A stretch of DNA of 16,633 bases, taken from assembly GCA_044867425.1 (NCBI GenBank), contig JBIOUX010000119.1:1-16633 (forward strand). The letters run 5' to 3'. Both the position numbers and the translations under genes were made by a program. Position 1 is the stretch's first letter, and the number at the start of each line of letters is the position of its first letter. This document shows, one piece after another, positions 1 through 5,956 of the stretch. Below the pieces are notes generated by a model, which was given only the letters and a program-made list of their open reading frames with translations, was not told where the DNA came from and made no database searches. The DNA is from CAWBJP01 sp044867425 (lineage in GTDB: Bacteria; Actinomycetota; Acidimicrobiia; IMCC26256; BP-133).

Positions 1-69
1 GAGCACCCTCCACCAACAACGGCGCTGGTCAGACCCTATTTCTCCGGCGACTTTTTCAGCGGGAAGTAA
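1..69. other. left-edge stretch, unassigned
   Basis: These 69 bases lie downstream of the debranching-enzyme stop codon. All three plus-strand frames are open from the edge until stop codons clustered at about 67-75 (taactaactag). This could be the 3' end of a convergent gene entering from the left, but the stretch is too short to choose a frame or a product. No hairpin typical of a terminator is evident. Confidence 0.3.
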
Positions 70-1965
70 CTAACTAGTGACGAGCCGCCGGGCCCGGAGC
101 AGCTCGGCTACCGACCAGGCCTGGAACGGGCAGCCGGTGGCGCCATGGGGGGCCTCGCCGTCGGCCGTCTCCGACACGGAGCCGAGTCCCCACTCACCCA
201 GGTGGGCAGCCAGGCCGTCGGTCAGGCCGGCGGTGGGCAGGCCGGTGCGCCGGCAGGCCTCGACGTAGGGGCCGATCAGCCAGGGCCACACCGTTCCCTG
301 GTGATAGGCCCGGTCCCGCTCGGCCGGCCCGCCCCGGTGGCGAGCCCGATAGCCGGGTTCAGCCGGGTCGAGGGAGCGGAGGCCGAGCGACGTCAACAGC
401 GGGGCGCAGGCGGACACGACCGCGGGGTCCTGCAGGGGGGCGTGGGGGAGGGAGACGGCCAGCAGCTGGTTGGGCCGGAGGCGGGCGTCGTCGCCGCCGG
501 GCCCGTCGATCACGTCGAAGAGCCCGGGGCCGTCACGCCGGGGGAAGCGGGCGGCGAAGGAGGTGCGGGCGGTCGACTCCAGGGCCCGCAGCGGGGAGCT
601 GTCCTTGCCGAGCTGCTCGGTCAGCCCGGCCAGGGCGGCCAGGCCGTTGATCCACAAGGCGTTGACCTCGACCGGCTTGCCGGCCCGGGCAGTGACAGGG
701 ACGCCGTCGACCCGGGCGTCCATCCAGGTCAGGGCCCATCCCGGGGCGCCCTGGGTGAGGAGCCCGTCGGCCGGATCGACCCGGATGCCGAACCGGGTGC
801 CGGCGCGGTGGGCGGCCACGATCCCGTCCAGGTCGGGGAGGAGCCGGGCGGCGAGGTCGAGGTCCCCGGTGGCGGCCACGTGACGGTCGAGGGCGTGGAG
901 GAACCACAGGGTGCCGTCGACGGTGTTGTACTCCGTCCCGCCGGCGTCGGCGGTGTTGGCCAGCATCCCCTCGGAGAGGGAGGCGGCGGCCCGCTCCAGG
1001 AGGGCGGCGCCCTCGGCGGCCCGGCCGGTGGCCAGGAACAGGCCCTCGTAGGAGGTCATGGTGTCGCGCGACCAGTCCCCGAACCACGGGTAGCCGGCGA
1101 CCACCGTGGGGCCGGCCACGATGAACTGGTCGGCGGCCAGGGCGAGGGAGGCCTCGACGCTGTCAGCCGGACGGGCCGCAGCCACGACCTCGCCGGCCCG
1201 GCGCCGGGCGGCGGCCACGATGTCGACCGCTCCGGGTGTCTCCTCGGCCAAGTCGCCGGCCCAGGCCTCGACCCCGACGCTGTCGCCCGGGTGGAGGCGG
1301 GCCACGAACCGCCCCGCGAAGGCCAGGTCCTCGGTGTCGTTGAGGCCCCGGGCGGCTTCCTCCCGGTGGCGGACCCCGTGGTACCAGGCGCCGGCCGGCT
1401 CGTAGCCGGGGCCCCGGACCCGGTAGGCCCCGTCGAAGACGAACCCACCGGCGGTGCGCTCCACGGCTGGCTCGCCCCAGGCGGCGCGCTCCCCGTGCAC
1501 GTCCCGCCAGGTGCAGAGCGCCTCCAGCTCCAGCCGCACCGGCCCCGGGGCCCGCACCAGGCGGTGCACCACCCCCACCACCGCACGGCCGTGGGCCATG
1601 GCCACCTCCCGTTCCAGGACCACGTCGCCCACCGAGAACCGCCACGTGGGGACCCCGTGGCGCAGCCGGAAGGACTCCAGGTGCACGAACCCGGCGGGGT
1701 CGACGGCGCCCCCCGACCACTCATGGGTGGCGAGCCGGACCCGCCGGTCTCCGAGCACCAGGACGGGATCCAGTGCCGCCAGTCCGAGCCGGCGGCCGAT
1801 GGGAGGCTCGCCGGCCACCACCAGCAGCCCGTGGTAGCGCCGGGTTCTCAGCCCAGCCACGGTTCCCATGGCGAAGCCGCCCAGCCCGTCGGTCACCAGC
1901 CACTCCCGGCCCGCCGCCGGCTCGAGGGACCCGCACACCTGCCGTCCAAAACCGGTGTCGATCAT
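70..1965 (-). CDS. glycogen debranching enzyme (amylo-alpha-1,6-glucosidase type)
   Basis: This 631-residue protein is a bacterial/archaeal-type glycogen debranching enzyme expected to hydrolyse alpha-1,6 branch stubs of glycogen in the cytoplasm. The N-terminal domain opens with the family signature REWLVTDGLGGFAMGTVAG followed by TRRYHGLLV (residues 20-49). An (alpha/alpha)6 catalytic domain occupies roughly residues 270-625. It shows GYPWFGDWSRD (291-301), EYNTVDGTLWF (345-355), a VEVNALWINGL segment and a late HQGTVWPWLIGPY motif, all typical of the GDE_N/GDE_C families. Length is near the family norm and no signal peptide is seen. The ATG at 1965 fits because the conserved motif begins about 20 residues in; a GGAG lies about 11 nt upstream. 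The gene follows the SpoIIE-like phosphatase by 57 nt on the same strand, so co-transcription is possible. Family assignment is firm; exact substrate specificity is inferred. Confidence 0.93.
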   Translation of the reverse strand: MIDTGFGRQVCGSLEPAAGREWLVTDGLGGFAMGTVAGLRTRRYHGLLVVAGEPPIGRRLGLAALDPVLVLGDRRVRLATHEWSGGAVDPAGFVHLESFRLRHGVPTWRFSVGDVVLEREVAMAHGRAVVGVVHRLVRAPGPVRLELEALCTWRDVHGERAAWGEPAVERTAGGFVFDGAYRVRGPGYEPAGAWYHGVRHREEAARGLNDTEDLAFAGRFVARLHPGDSVGVEAWAGDLAEETPGAVDIVAAARRRAGEVVAAARPADSVEASLALAADQFIVAGPTVVAGYPWFGDWSRDTMTSYEGLFLATGRAAEGAALLERAAASLSEGMLANTADAGGTEYNTVDGTLWFLHALDRHVAATGDLDLAARLLPDLDGIVAAHRAGTRFGIRVDPADGLLTQGAPGWALTWMDARVDGVPVTARAGKPVEVNALWINGLAALAGLTEQLGKDSSPLRALESTARTSFAARFPRRDGPGLFDVIDGPGGDDARLRPNQLLAVSLPHAPLQDPAVVSACAPLLTSLGLRSLDPAEPGYRARHRGGPAERDRAYHQGTVWPWLIGPYVEACRRTGLPTAGLTDGLAAHLGEWGLGSVSETADGEAPHGATGCPFQAWSVAELLRARRLVTS

Positions 1966-2022
1966 GGTGATGCAGTCTCCCCAACCGCCCGGACGTAACG
2001 GAGCCCGTCCGGCGCCATCGAG

Positions 2023-3336
2023 CTACTTCGGCGCGGCCCGCAACACCACGATGGCGATGTCGTCCTCGGTGCGTTCGCCGCGGTGGTCGAGGACGGAACG
2101 TTCGATGCGCCGGGCGATGCCCTCCGCCGACCGGCCCCCGCAGGTGGAGAGCAACTCCCCCAGGCGTTCCAGGCCGAACTCCTCGCCGGCCTCGTTGCGG
2201 GCCTCGATCACGCCGTCGGTGTAGAAGATGACGGCGTCGCCGGGATTGAGGTCGAGGGACTGGTTGACCAGGACCGGGTCGGGAAAGACGCCGAGGAGCA
2301 CGCCGTGGGAACCCTCGACCCATTCCACCGTCTCGTCGTCCCGCAGGACCAGCGGAGGCGGGTGACCACCGACGGCCAGGGTGACCCGCAGATGGTCGGG
2401 CTGGGGATCGATGGAGGCGAACACGGCGGTGAGGAACCGGTCGGACGACGCCTGGCGCAACACGGCGTCGTTCAACTCGGCCAGCACGTCGGCCGGTCCC
2501 TGGACGGCGGAGGCGATGGCCCGCACCGTGTAGCGGGCGACGCCGGTGAGGGCGGCGGCCTCGGGTCCGATGCCGGCGACGTCGCCCAGCACCAGGCCCC
2601 AGGAGCCGGGCAGCACCTCGAACATGTCGTAGAAGTCGCCGCCCACCAGGTTGCCGGCGCCGCTGGCCCGGTAGCGGGCGGCCATGTCCGCCCCCGGGAT
2701 CTCGGGCAGCAGCGGGGGCAGGAGGGTCTCCTGGAGGGCAACCGCCACCCGGGTGCGCTCGGAGAAGAGCTCGGCGTGCTCCAGTGCGACGCCGAGCTGT
2801 TGGGCCAGGCCTTCGGCGAGCTCCTCGTGGCGGGGGGTGAAAGCGTGGGCCCGGTGGTGGCCGAGGTACAGGGCGGCGACCACATCGCCCCTCCGGCTCC
2901 GGACGGGCACGGCCAGCCAGCTGCGCACCAGGCGACCGTTGGCCAGCACCCCGTAGGTCTTGGCCGCCTCCTCCTCAGGGGCCCAGGCGGCCACGTCGTC
3001 GATCCGGACCGCATGGTCGGCCCACAGCGCCCCTGCCAGCACGGGAGCCCGGCCGACGGCGGGAACCTCGGCGAAGTCCTCCCGGTCCAAGCCGGCGAAG
3101 GTCAGCGTGGCCCGCTCCCGGCTGGCGGGCAGGAAGAGGGCGAAGCGGGCACCCACCAACTGCCGGGCGGCCTCCGCCACCCCCTCGGCCAGCCGGTCAG
3201 GGTCGAGCTCGGCCAGGAGGGACGGAAGCCGGAGGAGCAGACCCTCCAGGCGCTCCCGCTCGGCTTCGAGCTGCTCGAGCGCCCGGCGGCTCAGTTCCAG
3301 CCGCGCCTCCAGGTCACCACCCTCCCCCCCGCTCAC
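2023..3336 (-). CDS. GAF domain-containing SpoIIE/PP2C-type serine phosphatase
   Basis: Predicted cytoplasmic protein serine/threonine phosphatase of 437 residues. A short charged coiled coil (about 8-45) is followed by a GAF sensor domain (about 45-190) and a SpoIIE-type PP2C domain (about 200-435). The metal-binding motifs are all present: GGDFYD (232-237), GDVAGIG (251-257), GGHPPP (323-328), FYTDGV (371-376) and TEDDIA (423-428). Phosphatases of this class usually dephosphorylate anti-anti-sigma (STAS) proteins in partner-switching stress circuits; the GAF domain would sense a ligand or redox signal. No STAS partner is adjacent. An RsbW-like ATPase domain occurs at 11253-12020. The start is uncertain: I chose GTG at 3336 because the only upstream in-frame alternative (TTG at 3411) adds a Cys/Arg-rich stretch across an inverted repeat. 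Neither start has a good Shine-Dalgarno sequence, so the transcript may be leaderless. Confidence 0.9.
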   Translation of the reverse strand: MSGGEGGDLEARLELSRRALEQLEAERERLEGLLLRLPSLLAELDPDRLAEGVAEAARQLVGARFALFLPASRERATLTFAGLDREDFAEVPAVGRAPVLAGALWADHAVRIDDVAAWAPEEEAAKTYGVLANGRLVRSWLAVPVRSRRGDVVAALYLGHHRAHAFTPRHEELAEGLAQQLGVALEHAELFSERTRVAVALQETLLPPLLPEIPGADMAARYRASGAGNLVGGDFYDMFEVLPGSWGLVLGDVAGIGPEAAALTGVARYTVRAIASAVQGPADVLAELNDAVLRQASSDRFLTAVFASIDPQPDHLRVTLAVGGHPPPLVLRDDETVEWVEGSHGVLLGVFPDPVLVNQSLDLNPGDAVIFYTDGVIEARNEAGEEFGLERLGELLSTCGGRSAEGIARRIERSVLDHRGERTEDDIAIVVLRAAPK

Positions 3337-3341
3337 AGGAG

Positions 3342-3363
3342 ACCAGCGTACGCATTCGCTGGT
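3342..3363. promoter_or_regulatory. inverted repeat, candidate operator
   Basis: ACCAGCG (3342-3348) and CGCTGGT (3357-3363) form a perfect inverted repeat with 7-bp arms and an 8-nt spacer. An 8-bp palindrome, GCGTACGC (3346-3353), sits inside it. The site lies in the divergent region between the phosphatase and the nitrilase, just upstream of the phosphatase GTG. The size and symmetry suit a dimeric repressor, but no regulator gene is adjacent, so this is inference. Confidence 0.35.
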
Positions 3364-3409
3364 GACGTGACCGCAGATACGCGAGAGGATGCACCGACAG
3401 CGACGCGAC

Positions 3410-3416
3410 AAGGGGG
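3410..3416 (+). promoter_or_regulatory. ribosome binding site deciding the nitrilase start
   Basis: AAGGGGG is a strong Shine-Dalgarno-like sequence. It abuts the ATG at 3417, which is too close for normal initiation. It lies 6 nt before the in-frame GTG at 3423, so GTG is the better start. Confidence 0.55.
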
Positions 3417-3422
3417 ATGAGT

Positions 3423-4445
3423 GTGGCCGGCGACTCCTTCCCGTCCTTCCGGGCTGCGGCCGTGCAGGCGGCCTCGAGCTTCCTCGATCGCCAGGCGACC
3501 CTGGACAGGCTGGAGTCGTTGGTGGCGGAGGCGGCCCGGGGAGGAGCCCAGCTCATCGTCTTCTCCGAATCCTTCATCCCGAGCTTTCCCTTGTGGAACC
3601 TCGTCCTCGCCCCCGTCGACCAGCACCCGTTCTTCCGCGCCCTCTACGAACAGGCCCTGCCCGTTCCGAGCGTCCACACCGAGCGGCTGGCGGCCTGCGC
3701 CCGCAACGAAGGCGTCTACCTCTCTGTCGGCGTCACCGAACGCAGTCCCGTCAGTATGGGCACCCTCTACAACGCCAACCTCTTGTTCAGCCCGTCCGGT
3801 GAGCTGCTCAACCGTCATCGCAAGCTGATGCCGACGTGGGCGGAGAAGCTCACCTGGGGCCAGGGCGACGCCAGCCAGCTACGGCCCGTGGCGACCGACC
3901 TGGGCCGCATCGGGACGCTCATCTGCGGGGAGAACACCAACACGCTGGCCCGCTACGCCCTGCTGGCCCAGGGTGAGCAGGTTCACATCTCAACGTATCC
4001 GCCGGCCTGGCCGTCCCGGCGGCCAGGTGACGCCCGAAACTACGACCTGACCCGGGCCATCGAGATCCGCTCGGCGGCGCACGCCTTCGAGGGCAAGGTG
4101 TTCAATGTCGTCTCCGCCGGCGTCGTCGACGACGCCGCCGTCAAGCACATGGCCCAGGTGGACCCGTCGGTGGAGGAGATCTTCGCCACCGCGCCGCCGT
4201 CGGTTTCGATGATCCTGGGCCCTTCCGGGGAGCTCTGCTCCCCGCGCCTCGTGGGCGAGGAGGGCATCGTCTATGCGGACATCGACATCGCCGAGAGCAT
4301 CGAAGCCAAACAGATCCACGACATCGTGGGGCACTATCAGCGTCCCGACCTCTTCAACCTCCAGGTCGACCAGCGTCCCCAGGAGCACATCGACCTGACG
4401 GGCACCGTGGCCGGCAGTGAGCCGCCCGTTCCTTATGAGAGTTAA
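3423..4445 (+). CDS. nitrilase family carbon-nitrogen hydrolase
   Basis: Member of the nitrilase branch of the carbon-nitrogen hydrolase superfamily, expected to be cytoplasmic and to hydrolyse a nitrile to a carboxylic acid and ammonia. With the GTG at 3423 as residue 1 it has 340 residues. The catalytic triad is visible: Glu49 in FSESFIPSFP, Lys134 in HRKLMPTWAEKLTWGQGD, and Cys168 in LICGENTN. The Lys loop and the HISTYPPAWP segment match nitrilases rather than amidases or ureidopropionases. The nucleophile context is Cys-Gly-Glu instead of the common Cys-Trp-Glu, which marks a divergent subgroup. The start rests on Shine-Dalgarno spacing; ATG at 3417 is the alternative. The gene is divergent from the phosphatase. 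Its TAA overlaps by two bases the TAA of the small minus-strand ORF. The natural substrate cannot be read from the sequence, and cyanide- or amide-directed activity is not excluded. Confidence 0.9.
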   Translation: MAGDSFPSFRAAAVQAASSFLDRQATLDRLESLVAEAARGGAQLIVFSESFIPSFPLWNLVLAPVDQHPFFRALYEQALPVPSVHTERLAACARNEGVYLSVGVTERSPVSMGTLYNANLLFSPSGELLNRHRKLMPTWAEKLTWGQGDASQLRPVATDLGRIGTLICGENTNTLARYALLAQGEQVHISTYPPAWPSRRPGDARNYDLTRAIEIRSAAHAFEGKVFNVVSAGVVDDAAVKHMAQVDPSVEEIFATAPPSVSMILGPSGELCSPRLVGEEGIVYADIDIAESIEAKQIHDIVGHYQRPDLFNLQVDQRPQEHIDLTGTVAGSEPPVPYES

Positions 4446-4603
4446 AGGCCAGCCTGGTCGGCCAAATGGCGCCGGCGGCGAGTATCCCCGCTCTCGGGAT
4501 CAGACTCGTGGGAAATCGAGAAGAAGGGGTGCTCAGAAGTGGTCACACGCCGTCCAAAGGGCTTGTGGGACCAGGTGAGCGTAGAAGTCGGGTCTGTAGC
4601 CAT
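4442..4603 (-). CDS. small hypothetical protein (53 aa)
   Basis: I do not recognise this protein. The reading frame starts with ATG at 4603 and runs 53 residues to TAA at 4442, beginning MATDPTSTLTWSHKPFGRR. It is polar, rich in Ser, Thr, Arg and His, with an RRRR run near the C-terminus, no cysteine, and no membrane segment or signal peptide. Support comes from a perfect AAGGAGG 5 nt before the ATG and from its placement 135 nt after the FAD enzyme gene on the same strand, where it fills an otherwise empty convergent interval. Codon third positions are visibly less GC-rich than in the flanking genes, which suggests either recent origin or transfer, or that the frame is not coding. Its stop overlaps the nitrilase stop across a TTAA. 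Possible roles (regulatory small protein, peptide precursor, antitoxin-like) are all guesses. Confidence 0.5.
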   Translation of the reverse strand: MATDPTSTLTWSHKPFGRRVTTSEHPFFSISHESDPESGDTRRRRHLADQAGL

Positions 4604-4608
4604 GTCGG

Positions 4609-4615
4609 CCTCCTT
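4609..4615 (-). promoter_or_regulatory. perfect Shine-Dalgarno for the small ORF
   Basis: On the minus strand this reads AAGGAGG, an exact anti-16S complement, with a 5-nt spacer to the ATG at 4603. It is the best ribosome binding site in the window and the main reason for calling the small gene. Confidence 0.6.
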
Positions 4616-4738
4616 GTTTCGTGTTTGCCTATGGCCAGGAACGGTATGGGAAAATCCAGCCCCCGTCATTCGCCTGAACGACACAACGGCCGTCAGCACC
4701 CTGACCCATCGCCCCCGCTCGAGTTGGGGCCAGGTCCT

Positions 4739-5956
4739 CTAGGGAACGTCCCGCAACTGGGGCGCCAGGTGCTCGGGGCGGACCCCGAGGCCGATGAGGC
4801 GACCCGGGATTCTGCGGAGGATCGGCAGGCGGTCGAGCAGGCGAAGCGCGGCCGGTGTCCCCGATTCCACCCGGCCCTGAAGCACGGGGCTGAGCACCTG
4901 GTTCTGCAACAGCACCTGGAGGCCCTGGGTGATCCGGGTGGGAAGCTCCCGCCGGCGCTGCACCGCGGCCAGGTCGTCGTTGCCCGGCCGGCCGGCGCCC
5001 AGCGGGCCGATGAGCAGGTTGGCGGTGGCGACGGCGTCGGCGATGGCGAGGTTGATGCCCACACCCCCCACGGGCGACATGGCATGGGCGGCGTCGCCGA
5101 TGCACAGGAGCCCGGGCCTCCACCAGCGGGTCAGGCGGTTGACCCGCACCGACAGCAGGGGGACGTCGTCCCACGAGGCCAGCTCCGCCGTGCGGTCGGC
5201 CAGGAACGGCACGATGGCGGCGATGTCATCCCGGAAGGCGGGGAGGCCCCGGTCCCGCAACGCCTTCGCCCCGTCCTTGGGGACCACGTAGCCGACCTGC
5301 CAGTGCTCGCCCCGGTTGATGAGGACGACGACCCGGCCGACGTCGAAGCGGCCCATGGTGGCCTCGGGATCATCCGGCTGGCGGGGCAGCCGGAACCACA
5401 GCACGTCGATGGGGGCGCCGACCTCCTGCACGGCCAGGCCGGCCTCCCGGCGCAGCAAGGAGTTGCGGCCGTCGCACGCCACCACCACGTCGGCCCTCAC
5501 CTCGAGGTCGCCCTCGGGCCCCCGGGCCCGCACCCCCACCACCCGGCCCCCTTCGCTCACCAGTCCGGTGGCCTCCGTGTGCATCCGCAGGCTGAACGCC
5601 GGCGAGTGCCGGGCCTCGCCGGCCAGGAAGTCGAGGAAGTCCCACTGGGGGATGAAGGCGACGAAGCCGCAGCGCGCGGGGAGGTGCCGGAAGTCGGCGA
5701 AGGTGACCGTACGCCCGCCGCTGCCGGCCTGGAACTCGGCCACCTCCTGGTGGGGCAGGGCCAGGAACCGGTCGAGCAGGCCGAGCTCGCTCAGCACCTC
5801 CAGGGTCGAGGGGTGGATGGTGTCGCCCCGGAAGTCGCGCAGGAAGTCGGCGTGCTTCTCCAGCACCACGACCTCGATCCCGGCCCGGGCCAGGAGGAGG
5901 CCGAGCATCATCCCCGCCGGCCCGCCGCCGATGACGCAGCACCGGGTGATGGTCAA
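4739..5956 (-). CDS. FAD-dependent monooxygenase-like oxidoreductase
   Basis: Flavoprotein of 405 residues in the p-hydroxybenzoate hydroxylase/UbiH fold family (class A flavin monooxygenases). It shows the Rossmann GGGPAG motif (10-15), a ribose-binding Glu in VVVLEKH (about 33), the DG motif in ACDGRNSLLRREAG (160-173) and the GD motif CIGDAAHAMSPVGGVG (285-300). The RGDTIHPSTLEVL segment (43-55) is usual in actinobacterial members. NAD(P)H-driven hydroxylation of an aromatic or polyketide-like substrate is the family expectation; the substrate is unknown. The TTG at 5956 is chosen because the first strand of the Rossmann fold begins immediately after it and TTGA overlaps the stop codon of the upstream gene. 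The frame stays open upstream to about 6124, but that part lies over the neighbour's conserved C-terminus. Translational coupling implies a joint job with the Rieske-TPP enzyme. Confidence 0.88.
   Translation of the reverse strand: MTITRCCVIGGGPAGMMLGLLLARAGIEVVVLEKHADFLRDFRGDTIHPSTLEVLSELGLLDRFLALPHQEVAEFQAGSGGRTVTFADFRHLPARCGFVAFIPQWDFLDFLAGEARHSPAFSLRMHTEATGLVSEGGRVVGVRARGPEGDLEVRADVVVACDGRNSLLRREAGLAVQEVGAPIDVLWFRLPRQPDDPEATMGRFDVGRVVVLINRGEHWQVGYVVPKDGAKALRDRGLPAFRDDIAAIVPFLADRTAELASWDDVPLLSVRVNRLTRWWRPGLLCIGDAAHAMSPVGGVGINLAIADAVATANLLIGPLGAGRPGNDDLAAVQRRRELPTRITQGLQVLLQNQVLSPVLQGRVESGTPAALRLLDRLPILRRIPGRLIGLGVRPEHLAPQLRDVP

Noticed and set aside
145..1998. 617-codon plus-strand open frame opposite the debranching enzyme
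   Set aside because: Gly/Pro/Val/Gln-rich antisense shadow typical of GC-rich DNA with no recognisable domain; the minus strand carries all conserved motifs.
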